64,000 bases of DNA, taken from the NCBI GenBank assembly GCA_948500755.1, contig CAOOYH010000004.1:40879-104878 (forward strand), read 5' to 3'. Of this stretch, positions 54,578-63,975 are shown in pieces (the first letter of the stretch is position 1; every line of letters begins with the position of its first letter). This stretch comes from an uncultured Lactobacillus sp. GTDB taxonomy: Bacteria > Bacillota > Bacilli > Lactobacillales > Lactobacillaceae. Both the position numbers and the translations under genes were made by a program. Under the pieces are notes generated by a model, which did not search any database, was not told the origin of the DNA, and worked only from the letters and a program-made list of their open reading frames with translations.

Positions 54578-55579
54578 ATGCATAAACAAGAAGTAACTAT
54601 TTACGATGTGGCCCGAGAAGCCAAGGTTTCTATGGCGACTGTATCCCGTGTAGTTAACGGAAATGACAATGTAAGAAAAGAAACTAGAGACCGTGTAATG
54701 GAAGTTATCAAGCGTTTGCACTATCAACCAAATGCTGTAGCTCAAGGTCTTGCATCTAAGAGAACCACTACTGTAGGACTTGTAGTTCCTGATCTTACTA
54801 ATTTATACTTTGCTGAACTTTCAAAGGGGATTGATGATATTGCCCTTTTGTACAAGTACAACATTATTATTACAAGTATCGAAAACCGTTTGATGAAAGA
54901 AGATCAAGCAATCCAAAGTTTATTAAACAAACAAGTTGATGGTGTAATTTACATGTCAAACCGTTTACCAGAAAAGGTAATGGATGCTTTTGAAAGAACC
55001 GATACTCCAGTTGTGCTTGCTGGTACTAAGGATAATCGAGAAGATTTACCTTCAGTTACTATCGATTATAAGAAGGCTGATACTGAAGCCCTTAACTTAA
55101 TGTTTAACGATGGTAAGAAGAATTTAGGAATTGTAGTTGGTGATCCTGATGCCGTAGTAAACAATGACTACCGTATTCCTGCTTACAAGGAATTTATTAA
55201 GGAACATGATTTGGGTGAAGCTCGTATTTACACTAATGTGATGGATTACTCAGATGGCTATAATCTTTATTCTCAACTTGCTAAAGATGGTGTTGATGGT
55301 GTGATTGTAACACGTGATAGCAGTGCAGTGGGAATCTTGAATTCCGCAATGGATGCTGGTAAGAATGTGCCAAAAGATCTTGAAATTGTGACTGCTAGTG
55401 CTACTCAAATTGCTTCTGTGGTTCGCCCTGCTTTGACTACAATCAAGCAACCTCTTTATGATATGGGGGCTGTTGCGATGAGAATGTTAACTAAGCTAAT
55501 GAACAATGAAGAAGTAGAAGATGTGCATATTGAATTGCCATACGAACTTGTTAAAAAGCAAAGTACGTTAAACCAATAG
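54578..55579 (+). CDS. ccpA: Catabolite control protein A
   Basis: A 333-residue LacI-family master regulator of carbon catabolite control, acting with HPr-Ser-P. The HTH (IYDVAREAKVSMATVSRVVNG, about 8-28), the hinge YQPNAVAQGLASKRT and the conserved HPr-contacting core are present. The ATG follows GAGCTGGGGAATG spacing. Its own cre lies upstream. The known target sites in this window are the sucrose cre-like sites. Confidence 0.95.
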   Translation: MHKQEVTIYDVAREAKVSMATVSRVVNGNDNVRKETRDRVMEVIKRLHYQPNAVAQGLASKRTTTVGLVVPDLTNLYFAELSKGIDDIALLYKYNIIITSIENRLMKEDQAIQSLLNKQVDGVIYMSNRLPEKVMDAFERTDTPVVLAGTKDNREDLPSVTIDYKKADTEALNLMFNDGKKNLGIVVGDPDAVVNNDYRIPAYKEFIKEHDLGEARIYTNVMDYSDGYNLYSQLAKDGVDGVIVTRDSSAVGILNSAMDAGKNVPKDLEIVTASATQIASVVRPALTTIKQPLYDMGAVAMRMLTKLMNNEEVEDVHIELPYELVKKQSTLNQ

Positions 55580-55587
55580 TAAAATAA

Positions 55588-55623
55588 AAAAATAAGCGGT
55601 TCGATTTCGAACCGCTTATTTTT
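55588..55623. terminator. Terminator between ccpA and pepV
   Basis: AATAAGCGGTTCGA pairs with TCGAACCGCTTATT, with A-run before and T-run after. Confidence 0.9.
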
Positions 55624-57024
55624 TTATTTAGTTAATTCGTAAATTGCTTCTGCATAAATTGCAATTGAATCAATTAAGTCTTTAACCATCATGTATTCAT
55701 TTGCTTGGTGCATTACCATTGGCGCATCCTCTGGTTGAGCACCAAAGGCAACCCCATGTTTAAAGAGACGACCGTAAGTACCACCACCGATGACAACTTC
55801 GTGTCCTTTTTTACCAGTTTGATGTTCATAAACCTTGAGTAAAGTTTTAACTAATGGATCATCACCAGGAACGTAATGAGGTTCTTCAAAGGAATCGTAA
55901 GAAGCAGTTAAGATATCGCTAAATTTTTCCTCAACTTGCTTAACCATCTTGTCAGGATCAGTACCTTGAGGATAGCGAATATTATCTTTTAAGATAGCAG
56001 GACCGTTTTCTTCGTATTCAAAAATACTTGGTGCACTAGATAAATCACCCATTAACTCATCATGATGGAAAACACCCAACTTCTTACCTTGGAAGTCTTC
56101 GTGTTCAACATCAGCTAAAAAATGTAAGTAATTCTTATCGCGACCCTTGAAGTCAAATTGATCAAGGAACAAAGCTAAGAAAGTTGCAGCGTTGCGCCCA
56201 ACTTGCGGAGCACTAGCATGAGCACCTTGACCCGTAAGTTCTAAGTTAGCAGTGTTACCATCAATTTCAAAACGTCCCTCAAGCTTGTTTTCAGCTAAAA
56301 ACTTTTCAAAAGCAGTTTTAATTTCGTCTAAATTATCTGCTTCGATAGTAGCGTAAGCTTTTTGTGGAGTAACGTTGGCAGCAATTCCAGCAGTAAACTT
56401 CTTTAACTTTACTGAGCCTTGATCATTATCATCTTTAAAATTAAGTTCTAAAGTATAAATTCCTTGTTCTCCATTAATAATTGGATATTCAGCATCAGGA
56501 GAAAATACTTGATCTGGAGTTTTCTCATGCTTTAAATAATAGTTAATGCCAACCCAATTAGTTTCTTCGTTAGTACCAACAATGAAGTCGATCTTCTTCT
56601 TAGGCTTAAAACCAGCTTCCTTTAATAAAAGCATTCCGTAGTAAGCAGCAAGGGCAGGCCCTTTGTCATCGGCACTTCCGCGGCCGATGATCTTGCCATC
56701 TTTAATGAGCATTTTGAAAGGATCTGTTTCCCAGCCGTCCCCAGCGGGCACAACATCCATGTGGCCAATAATTCCTAAAGTTTGATTGCCCTCACCAAAG
56801 TCAACACGCCCAGCATAGTTATCAACGTTTTTAGTGTGGAAACCATCACGTTCAGCGAATGACAAAAATTTTTTCATTGCCTTAACAGGACCAGGTCCAA
56901 CTGGGTATTCTTTGGAAGTATTGTTTAAATCTTCTGAAGAATCAATTGCAATTAATTCGTCTAGATCGCGTAAAATATCATCTTTTTTAGCTTCGGCTAA
57001 TTTCTTGTAATCTAAATCCATCAT
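55624..57024 (-). CDS. pepV: Dipeptidase PepV (M20 family)
   Basis: A 466-residue zinc dipeptidase of lactic acid bacteria. Metal and catalytic residues lie in GHMDVVPAGDGW (about 87), GRGSADDKGPALAAY (about 113), VGTNEETNW (about 148) and the C-terminal HQANEY. A lid domain (about 185-375) interrupts the catalytic domain as in PepV. Either of the first two ATGs could be used. Confidence 0.95.
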   Translation of the reverse strand: MMDLDYKKLAEAKKDDILRDLDELIAIDSSEDLNNTSKEYPVGPGPVKAMKKFLSFAERDGFHTKNVDNYAGRVDFGEGNQTLGIIGHMDVVPAGDGWETDPFKMLIKDGKIIGRGSADDKGPALAAYYGMLLLKEAGFKPKKKIDFIVGTNEETNWVGINYYLKHEKTPDQVFSPDAEYPIINGEQGIYTLELNFKDDNDQGSVKLKKFTAGIAANVTPQKAYATIEADNLDEIKTAFEKFLAENKLEGRFEIDGNTANLELTGQGAHASAPQVGRNAATFLALFLDQFDFKGRDKNYLHFLADVEHEDFQGKKLGVFHHDELMGDLSSAPSIFEYEENGPAILKDNIRYPQGTDPDKMVKQVEEKFSDILTASYDSFEEPHYVPGDDPLVKTLLKVYEHQTGKKGHEVVIGGGTYGRLFKHGVAFGAQPEDAPMVMHQANEYMMVKDLIDSIAIYAEAIYELTK

Positions 57025-57086
57025 GATTTCTCCCTTTTATTAATATGTTAAGAAAGATTGTACCAGAAAAAAGAAGCTTTTCTAAA

Positions 57087-58460
57087 TTAAAAAGCTTCTT
57101 TAGTAATTTTTAGAGTGTTTTGTAAATTATCGAAATAAGTCTGTTTTTCGCTAGTAGGGAGTTTATAACTAAGCAATGCAATATTGTTATAACGACTAAT
57201 TTTAGGTAAATCACGATAGTCGCTGAAACTTTCTGAATTGAAAAAACCATAAAAGAGAATGTCGTCTGCTTTTACCCAGCCAGCCTTAGTGTAAAGCCAC
57301 ATACTTTTTGGAGAACCGTTGAAATTCAAAATCTTATACAATTTGTTAGCTGGTAAAACTTTACCAGTTTTTGCTTGATTATCAGGTTGAGAATAAGTAG
57401 GAACCTCTACTTGAGGTTTGGCGAGAATTTCTTTATTTTCATAAGCAGCGATGTCTTTTTTGGTTAGGTCAAAATTTACGAATTCTGCGGAAATAAAGGT
57501 TTTTTCATCGACTTGATAATAAAGCTGATCATCAACTCGCACGCCATAACTGACATGTAATTTTTGCCCGGGATAAATGTATTTCTTTTGGGGGATGCGC
57601 ACATAAGGATTCATCATAATCGGAGTTTTATTTTTACCAAAATAAGTTCCATCGCGATCGATTTCGTACTTTTGTGTCCCCATTTTAGCTAGCTTGTATT
57701 TAAAACCAGTTGCTGGAAAGTTAGTGACTACCCCATCGACATTACGGTTAATTAACCAATGCCATAGAGCAGGTGATTCATCCATTTCAGCCCAAACAAA
57801 GACTTGCTTATTCAGTTTATGTAACCAGCGAATTAACCAAGGATGATCTTGAACGATATCTGAAGAAACGTTAACAGCATTGACTTGTGGGAGAATACTA
57901 AAATTGATTCTTTTTAAGCTGCCTACAATTAAGATCAAATAAGCGTCGGGCATGATTTTCCTAAAATGAAACAGACTTGCTGCGGAAAAAGAGTGAATCA
58001 TGACGCGTTTTTCCATATGATATTTTTTAACAGTTTCCGCAATTTTATCTTCTAGTTCATATGAAGAATCTATCGAATGATCAATTTTTGTTTCTAAAAC
58101 AAATTTAGTATTGGGTTTGTTTTTATAGTGTTCAAATAATTCACTCAAACTCATTACATGTTCGCCGTTGTCGTATTTTAGCTGATGAAGCGAACTAAAA
58201 TCATTTTGTGATACAATTGCATGTGTATGAGTGACGCGGTATAAATCATCGTCATGGCTGATAACTAAGATCCCGTCTTTTGATAGTTGAAGATCAAGTT
58301 CTACATAATCAGCGCCTGAATTAAAAGCCGAATTATCGCTTTGGATAGTTTCTTCAGGATACTTGACAGGATCGCCCCGATGACCAACAACTGTGAAGCC
58401 GCTAGTCATTAAAAAAATTAAACTAAAAATTGCCAGTAAAAAGTGGCGTTTACGTTCCAT
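57087..58460 (-). CDS. Exported glycerophosphodiester phosphodiesterase with C-terminal extension
   Basis: A 457-residue protein. The N-terminal hydrophobic segment (about 5-22) is a signal or anchor. The GDPD domain (about 25-270) shows VVGHRGDPVKYPEET (catalytic His/Arg), ADYVELDLQLSKDG and ISHDDDLYRVT. A C-terminal part of about 190 residues has repeated strands (YKILNFNGSPKSMWLYTKAGWV), SLAP/GW-like and probably surface-binding. The ATG at 58460 (GAGGTG upstream) is preferred over an earlier in-frame ATG, which lies inside the divergent gene region. Confidence 0.87.
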   Translation of the reverse strand: MERKRHFLLAIFSLIFLMTSGFTVVGHRGDPVKYPEETIQSDNSAFNSGADYVELDLQLSKDGILVISHDDDLYRVTHTHAIVSQNDFSSLHQLKYDNGEHVMSLSELFEHYKNKPNTKFVLETKIDHSIDSSYELEDKIAETVKKYHMEKRVMIHSFSAASLFHFRKIMPDAYLILIVGSLKRINFSILPQVNAVNVSSDIVQDHPWLIRWLHKLNKQVFVWAEMDESPALWHWLINRNVDGVVTNFPATGFKYKLAKMGTQKYEIDRDGTYFGKNKTPIMMNPYVRIPQKKYIYPGQKLHVSYGVRVDDQLYYQVDEKTFISAEFVNFDLTKKDIAAYENKEILAKPQVEVPTYSQPDNQAKTGKVLPANKLYKILNFNGSPKSMWLYTKAGWVKADDILFYGFFNSESFSDYRDLPKISRYNNIALLSYKLPTSEKQTYFDNLQNTLKITKEAF

Positions 58461-58535
58461 TGAATTGTGCACCTCGCAATAACTACAATAGCATGGTTGC
58501 ATATTTTTTTCTATTTTTATAAAGGTGTAGATTAT

Positions 58536-58868
58536 ATGAGTAAACAGTATGAACAACTGGATTTAATTGAAGAAGTAACTCGTAATGATGGTAGTAAATA
58601 TTTTGAAATTTCTAATATTGACCAAAACGGAATTGCAGAACTTGCAGCCGATCGAGGAGATATTAAGAGTGTGAAGATTTTACAAGTTAATATTGCTCGC
58701 ACTAAGCCATTAATTACCTATGAAAAATATATCAATGATAATTATAATCTTCAGACTTTACTTAATGAAGATGATTGGAGAAATCCTAAGTGGGTTGAAT
58801 GGGATAAACCGAAAGGTAAGATTTTAGATGCTTATAATATGGTATTGAAGGCCAATAAGATTGGCTAG
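58536..58868 (+). CDS. Conserved protein of unknown function
   Basis: A 110-residue cytosolic, acidic/basic mixed protein (MSKQYEQLDLIEEVTRNDGS...). It has no recognised domain. The ATG at 58536 follows AAGGTG. It lies 15 bases before the yunD-like phosphoesterase gene, so it may be co-transcribed with the yunD/yutD/yutF cluster. Confidence 0.65.
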   Translation: MSKQYEQLDLIEEVTRNDGSKYFEISNIDQNGIAELAADRGDIKSVKILQVNIARTKPLITYEKYINDNYNLQTLLNEDDWRNPKWVEWDKPKGKILDAYNMVLKANKIG

Positions 58869-58883
58869 AAAGTTGAATGTACA

Positions 58884-60266
58884 ATGGAAACTTTAAGAAT
58901 TTTACACACTAATGATCTTCATTCACACTTTGAACATTTTCCAAAGATTGGCCGCTATTTAAAGAAGGCGCAAGCAGATAAAAGCGCTTCTGAAGTTTAC
59001 ACTTTTGACGCTGGTGACTTTATGGATCGATCTCATCCTTTAAGTGATGCGACAGAAGGTCAAGCAAATATTGAATTAATGAATAAATTTAATTATAATG
59101 CCATTACCATTGGAAATAATGAAGGAATTTCTAATCCACATTGGGTTTTGGAAAAACTTTTTGATCATGCGGATTTTCCTGTAGTTTTAGCTAATCTTCG
59201 CGAAGAAGATGAGTCAATGCCAAAATGGTGTACTCAAGATAAAATTATTACCACTAAAAAAGGAACTCGTATTGCCTTAATTGGTTTAACGGCAGCTTAT
59301 CCGATGACTTATGGGCCTAATCATTGGCATGTTAAAATGCTCAAAAATACAATGGATGATTTGTTGCCAAAACTTGAAGGTAAGTATGATATGTTGATTA
59401 TGCTTACCCACATTGGTTTAAGAATGGATCGCTGGCTAAGTAAAAATTACCCGCAAATTGATTTGATTGTGGGTGGTCACAGTCATGATTTGATTCCAAA
59501 TGGTGAAAAGGTCAACAATACTTGGATTACTCAGACTGGTAAATGGGGGAATTATGTAGGTGACATTCATGTTGAAATTGATGATGATCATAAAGTAAGA
59601 AAAATAACCCCAACCACTGTTCCAGTTGCTTCTATGCCAGAAATGCCCGGTGATGAAGAAATTATTCAAGGTTATCGTGAAAAAGGAAAAGAAATTCTTG
59701 AACAACAAACAGTAGCCGAACTTCCAGAAAAATTTAAAGATGATAAAACAGCAGCAATTCAAGTGTCTCTAGATGCGATTGCGAATTTTGCTGGGACTGA
59801 TCTAGCTATGCTGAGCTCGGGACTTTTTCTTGCACCATTTAAGGCGGGAAAACTCACTAAATATGATATGCAAAAAGCTTTGCCACATCCCATGCATGTT
59901 GTACGATCTACTTTGAAAGGGACAGATTTATGGCGATTGGTTATGGAAATTGAAAAAAATCGCCATTATCTAGAGCACTTTCCTTTACAAGGGATGAGTT
60001 TTAGAGGAAAAATTTTCGGCGAAATGTACTATAAAGGAATTAAGGTCGATCACAGAAGACGCATTGTATATGTAAATGGAAAAGAAATAGACCCTGAAAA
60101 AGAATATCAAATTGCTGGTTTAGACCACTATGTTTTAGTGCCGTTTTTCCCAACGTTATCTATTGTGGGTGATAATGAATTCCTTTTCCCGCAATTTTTA
60201 AGAGAAGTAATTAGTGATTATTTAGCTAAGAATTATCCCGTTAAACAGGAAGTGAAGAAGAAATAA
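58884..60266 (+). CDS. YunD-like metallophosphoesterase / 5'-nucleotidase
   Basis: A 460-residue cytosolic metallophosphatase. LHTNDLHSHFEHFPKI (about 6), DAGDFMDRS (about 42), GNNEGIS, LTHIGLRMD and GGHSHDL (about 198) provide the two-metal site; a C-terminal 5'-nucleotidase substrate domain follows. There is no signal peptide, unlike secreted homologues. It is followed at once by yutD. Confidence 0.88.
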   Translation: METLRILHTNDLHSHFEHFPKIGRYLKKAQADKSASEVYTFDAGDFMDRSHPLSDATEGQANIELMNKFNYNAITIGNNEGISNPHWVLEKLFDHADFPVVLANLREEDESMPKWCTQDKIITTKKGTRIALIGLTAAYPMTYGPNHWHVKMLKNTMDDLLPKLEGKYDMLIMLTHIGLRMDRWLSKNYPQIDLIVGGHSHDLIPNGEKVNNTWITQTGKWGNYVGDIHVEIDDDHKVRKITPTTVPVASMPEMPGDEEIIQGYREKGKEILEQQTVAELPEKFKDDKTAAIQVSLDAIANFAGTDLAMLSSGLFLAPFKAGKLTKYDMQKALPHPMHVVRSTLKGTDLWRLVMEIEKNRHYLEHFPLQGMSFRGKIFGEMYYKGIKVDHRRRIVYVNGKEIDPEKEYQIAGLDHYVLVPFFPTLSIVGDNEFLFPQFLREVISDYLAKNYPVKQEVKKK

Positions 60267-60872
60267 ATGAAGAAAAAGGAGAACTCCAAGGAAGAGTTTG
60301 CCCCAGAGGAAAATAAGTATCAACAAAAACAGCCAATCCGCCATCCCTTAGCAAAAATTGTGCTTGACGAAAACAAAATTAAAATCAACGAGCAACTTTA
60401 CAAGATTGTGATCGATAAATTTGATGCAATCGATGTTGAAATGCTGCGTGAAAAATATGATCCTTACCTAAATCAATATGATTTTTTAGTAGGGGATATT
60501 TCGAGCGACCACTTACGATTGAAGGGCTTTTATAAGGATAATGTGCGCACTTCAATTGATCGTAAACAAAAAGCTATTGCTGATTATTTAACTGAATATT
60601 GTAATCCTGGAGGAGCCTATTTTGTTTTACAGCTAATCAGTCCAGTTCATCATTACAATACCAATACTCATTTACACGAAAAACAAAATCGCGAATATCA
60701 TAAAAAACGTTACTCTAAGAAAAACATAGAATTTAGTTTTAAGAAAAAGAAGGTTCATCGGACTAAATTCAAGAAGCGTCAGACTGTAGCTGTTAAAAAA
60801 TCGCGAGGAAAGCATCAAGCTTTTGTAATTAAGAAAAAGAAAAGAGGTAAAAAGAATGAAGAAAGATTATAA
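60267..60872 (+). CDS. YutD family protein
   Basis: A 201-residue protein. The YutD core (about 50-130: YKIVIDKFDAIDVEMLREKYDPYL, FLVGDISSDHLRLKGFY) is clear. The C-terminal 60 residues are very basic (KKKKVHRTKFKKRQ), suggesting RNA or ribosome contact. It overlaps the next gene by 17 bases. The function is unknown. Confidence 0.85.
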   Translation: MKKKENSKEEFAPEENKYQQKQPIRHPLAKIVLDENKIKINEQLYKIVIDKFDAIDVEMLREKYDPYLNQYDFLVGDISSDHLRLKGFYKDNVRTSIDRKQKAIADYLTEYCNPGGAYFVLQLISPVHHYNTNTHLHEKQNREYHKKRYSKKNIEFSFKKKKVHRTKFKKRQTVAVKKSRGKHQAFVIKKKKRGKKNEERL

Positions 60873-61632
60873 TCTATTCTTGATTGATCTAGATGGGACC
60901 ATTTATCGGGGGGATGAAACTATTCAAACAGGGGTAGATTTTGTTCATCGTTTGAAAGAGGCTCATAAAGACTATCTCTTTTTAACTAATAACACTACTC
61001 GGACGCCAGAAATGGTAGTTGAAAAACTAAAAAAACATGGGGTGGAAACTGATGTGAATCATATTTACACCCCAAGTATGGCGACTGCAAGCTATATTAT
61101 TAATAAAAAGCATACTAATGACGTTGAAGTTTATATTATTGGCGAGTTTGGTTTGAAAAATGAGTTATTAAATATTGCTGGATTTAAGTTGAACGAAATT
61201 ACGCCAGAGTATGTGGTTGTAGGGATGGATCAAGATTTAACTTATAAGAAAGTTCGTACAGCAACTAGGGCAATTAGAAACGGGTCAACTTTTATTGGAA
61301 CAAATGCCGACTTGAATTTACCTTTAGGTCATGAATTAATTCCAGGAAATGGTTCTCAATGTGCGATGATTGCAGCTGCAACTGGTCAGCAACCACTTTA
61401 TATTGGAAAACCTGAATCAATCATTGTTGATTATGCTCTAAAAAAGATCCACCATTCTAAAGATGAAACTATTATTGTTGGAGATAATTACAATACCGAT
61501 ATCCGTGCTGGATTTAACAGTGGAGTCGACCAGATGTTGACTCTAACTGGGGTCACTACGCGTGCTGATATTGAAGGTAAACGTCAACCTACTATTACTG
61601 TAGACAATTTGAGTGAATTTAAATTTAACTAA
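60856..61632 (+). CDS. HAD-family sugar phosphatase (NagD/YutF-like)
   Basis: A 258-residue HAD phosphatase. Motif I DLDGTIYRG (about 10), motif II FLTNNTTRTP (about 42), the Lys in GKPESI (about 182) and motif IV VGDNYNTDI (about 208) are present. A NagD-type cap (TIGR01457-like) lies between. It is coupled to the yutD gene. Confidence 0.93.
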   Translation: MKKDYNLFLIDLDGTIYRGDETIQTGVDFVHRLKEAHKDYLFLTNNTTRTPEMVVEKLKKHGVETDVNHIYTPSMATASYIINKKHTNDVEVYIIGEFGLKNELLNIAGFKLNEITPEYVVVGMDQDLTYKKVRTATRAIRNGSTFIGTNADLNLPLGHELIPGNGSQCAMIAAATGQQPLYIGKPESIIVDYALKKIHHSKDETIIVGDNYNTDIRAGFNSGVDQMLTLTGVTTRADIEGKRQPTITVDNLSEFKFN

Positions 61633-61634
61633 TA

Positions 61635-62237
61635 ATGCAAAAAAATCTCGGAGCTAGTATCTATAATTTCTTTTTTGCACTTTCTGCAAGTATTGTGGGC
61701 GCAATTGTTTTTAGTTGGCCTCTTTTATTTATTTTTGTAACTGTGCAAAAAACCTACCAAATAGTAAATATGTCGGTTTTAAAAGTAATGCATAATTATA
61801 ATCAATTAATGTTGTATTTACTTTGGCTATTTAAAAATAAATTACAAATGGATAATTTTCCTACTTCTAAAAGTGCGGCTGAACACTTTGCTGATGTAAA
61901 AAGATTACTTATCTTAGCAGTTTTAGTCTTTATTATCTGTTTAGTGATTTATATAATAGCAAAAAAGCGTAATGAAGAAGGATTGTTGAAAATAAGTAAG
62001 ATTGAAGCATGGATTTTTCTTTTGCTTCCAATTATCATTTTGCCTTTCGCGATTGTGAATTTTGATAGTTTCTTTATTTTCTTCCATCATTTGTTTTTTG
62101 CTAGCAGTAATTGGCTATTCGATCCTAATACCGATCCCATCATTGATGTTTTAACGGAAGAATTTTTCGCTTCATGTTTTGGTGTATTTGGGATTATCTA
62201 TGAATTATATTTTATAAGTAAAATTGTACACAAATAA
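61635..62237 (+). CDS. TIGR01906-like integral membrane protein
   Basis: A 200-residue protein with about four to five membrane segments (SASIVGAIVFSWPLLFIF, LLILAVLVFIICLVIYII, AWIFLLLPIIILPFAIV, and others). It matches the lactobacillar TIGR01906 family, commonly next to the YutF-like gene. The ADxKRLL stretch and the final WLFDP segment fit. The function is unknown. Confidence 0.8.
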   Translation: MQKNLGASIYNFFFALSASIVGAIVFSWPLLFIFVTVQKTYQIVNMSVLKVMHNYNQLMLYLLWLFKNKLQMDNFPTSKSAAEHFADVKRLLILAVLVFIICLVIYIIAKKRNEEGLLKISKIEAWIFLLLPIIILPFAIVNFDSFFIFFHHLFFASSNWLFDPNTDPIIDVLTEEFFASCFGVFGIIYELYFISKIVHK

Positions 62238-62270
62238 AAAGGAATTCCTTAATGGAATTCCTTTTTCAGT
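62238..62270. terminator. Terminator between TIGR01906-like gene and dedA-like gene
   Basis: AAAAGGAATTCC pairs with GGAATTCCTTTT around TTAAT; T- and A-runs on both sides. Confidence 0.88.
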
Positions 62271-62899
62271 GTTAATTTTTTCTTTAAAGCAACAATTGCA
62301 ATTGGTACTACAGAAACTAAGATAATTGCAATTACGATCATTGAGAAGTGATCTTTTACAAATGGAATATTGCCAAAGAAGAATCCAATAATTGTAAAAA
62401 GCCCTGTCCAAAGTAATCCACCCAAAATATTGTAGGTGATAAAGTGGCCATAGTGCATTTTACTGCCCCCAGAAATAAATGGGACAAAAGTTCTAATAAA
62501 AGGAATGAATCTTCCTACTACAATTGTGATTGGGCCGTGCCGCTCAAAGAATTTCTCGGCTGCTAGTCGATTTTTTTGATTAATTAATTTATTAAACCAA
62601 GCATGTTTTTCTCCCGTTCGGGTTGACCAAGCTCCGATTTCGTAGTTAACTGTATCACCCACAATAGCTGCTATTGCGACAACAGCATAAATTATCCAGA
62701 TGTTTAATCCATATTGAGGATTAGCTGCCATGGCACTAGCTGCAAAGATTAGCGAATCCCCTGGTAAAAAAGGAAAGATAACTAATCCAGTTTCAATGAA
62801 GATAATCGCAAATAAAATTAAATAAGTCCATCCGCCGAATTGATTGACAATCGTGATTAAATGATCATCAATATGAAGAATAAAGTCAATTAACGCCAT
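62249..62899 (-). CDS. DedA family membrane protein
   Basis: A 216-residue protein with about five membrane segments. FPFLPGDSLIFAASAMA (about 42-58) and GRFIPFIRTFVPFISGGS (about 129-146) carry the conserved Glu/Asp-Arg motifs. DedA proteins are linked to lipid scrambling (undecaprenyl-phosphate, phosphatidylethanolamine) and proton balance. It lies 9 bases after the reductase gene and is probably co-transcribed with it. Confidence 0.93.
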   Translation of the reverse strand: MALIDFILHIDDHLITIVNQFGGWTYLILFAIIFIETGLVIFPFLPGDSLIFAASAMAANPQYGLNIWIIYAVVAIAAIVGDTVNYEIGAWSTRTGEKHAWFNKLINQKNRLAAEKFFERHGPITIVVGRFIPFIRTFVPFISGGSKMHYGHFITYNILGGLLWTGLFTIIGFFFGNIPFVKDHFSMIVIAIILVSVVPIAIVALKKKLTLKKEFH

Positions 62900-62908
62900 A
62901 AATTACTC

Positions 62909-63862
62909 CTAAATACTTGTTGAATGAATGGTGAGAGTTTTTTCCGGAAAAAGCTTACGCATAATCGCAGTAATTGCAATCTGAGCTTCTCCAAATCCAA
63001 CTCCAATTAAAGGAACTCTTCCAGGATAATTGATTGCATCACCAATTGCAAAAATACCATCAAGATTGGTTTCCATATCAGAATTTACTTTAATATGAGG
63101 TCCTTCTAAGTCTACGCCCCAATTTTTAACGAAACGATTATTTGCCCTAAAACCATAGGCAACAATGATTTGATCAAAAAGCTGATAATTTAATTGATCT
63201 TCGCCCATCTTTTTCAAGCCGATTGAAAGCTGCTCGTCCTTAATAGAAATTTCTTTAGGCAGGTAAGGAGTAAGGAGTTCTACATTAGGAGCTTTTTTGA
63301 GTTTTTCAACGCTACTTTCTAGTCCTCGGAACTGATCACGACGATGAATTAACTTAACGTTGGCATAACTAGCTAATTCGTTAGCCCAGTCTAATGCTGA
63401 ATCGCCCCCACCAAAAACTCCAATAGTTTGATTTTTAAAATCAGCAGGATCTTTAATGAAGTAATGAATCTTTTTTTCCATTTCTTCATTAGTTTTGAGC
63501 GGAAATTTTTTTGGCTTAAACGATCCGGTTCCTGTAGCAATAATAATTGTTTTTACTTCATATTCTTCATCAATAACGAAAGAATCATTTTCTTTTTTGA
63601 CATTATCAACACGATGAGCAGTTTGAATAGTTACTTTGTTAAGAATATTATCTTTTAAATTTTTCACCAAATCTAAACCGCTGATAGTATTAAAAACCGG
63701 AATATCCGCAATTTGTTTGAAAGGATAGAGTAGATTTGGTTGCCCACCAACTTCATTTGAAGAATCAAAAATAATAGTATTCAAACCATGTAAATGAGCA
63801 AAGTCGGCTGCAAATAGTCCAATTGGACCAGCGCCGATAATTGCTAAATCAAATTTTTTAAT
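62909..63862 (-). CDS. Ferredoxin-NADP+ reductase-like (TrxB-like) flavoprotein
   Basis: A 317-residue FAD/NAD(P)H oxidoreductase of the YumC type. Upstream of the first canonical start (TTG at 63784) the frame stays open and encodes KKFDLAIIGAGPIGLFAADF, the FAD-binding Rossmann motif, so the gene must start before it. The NADP site IGVFGGGDSALDWANE (about 150) and the C-terminal FAD motif GIFAIGDAIN are present. It lacks the CxxC of thioredoxin reductase. The only likely start is ATT at 63862, with GGGAGG 8 bases before. Confidence 0.85.
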   Translation of the reverse strand: MKKFDLAIIGAGPIGLFAADFAHLHGLNTIIFDSSNEVGGQPNLLYPFKQIADIPVFNTISGLDLVKNLKDNILNKVTIQTAHRVDNVKKENDSFVIDEEYEVKTIIIATGTGSFKPKKFPLKTNEEMEKKIHYFIKDPADFKNQTIGVFGGGDSALDWANELASYANVKLIHRRDQFRGLESSVEKLKKAPNVELLTPYLPKEISIKDEQLSIGLKKMGEDQLNYQLFDQIIVAYGFRANNRFVKNWGVDLEGPHIKVNSDMETNLDGIFAIGDAINYPGRVPLIGVGFGEAQIAITAIMRKLFPEKTLTIHSTSI

Positions 63863-63946
63863 AAATAAAACCTCCCTTAAAATATTGCTGTATAAACTTT
63901 ACCATGAATTATAGTAATAAGCATTTAATTTTTTGCAAAAAAAGTC

Positions 63947-63975
63947 TTGCCAAAAAAGAATAAATCAGGTATATT
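63947..63975 (+). promoter_or_regulatory. Promoter at window end
   Basis: -35 TTGCCA (63947-63952), 17-bp spacer, -10 TATATT (63970-63975). The downstream sequence has no start codon inside the window, so a leader or RNA gene may follow. Confidence 0.5.
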
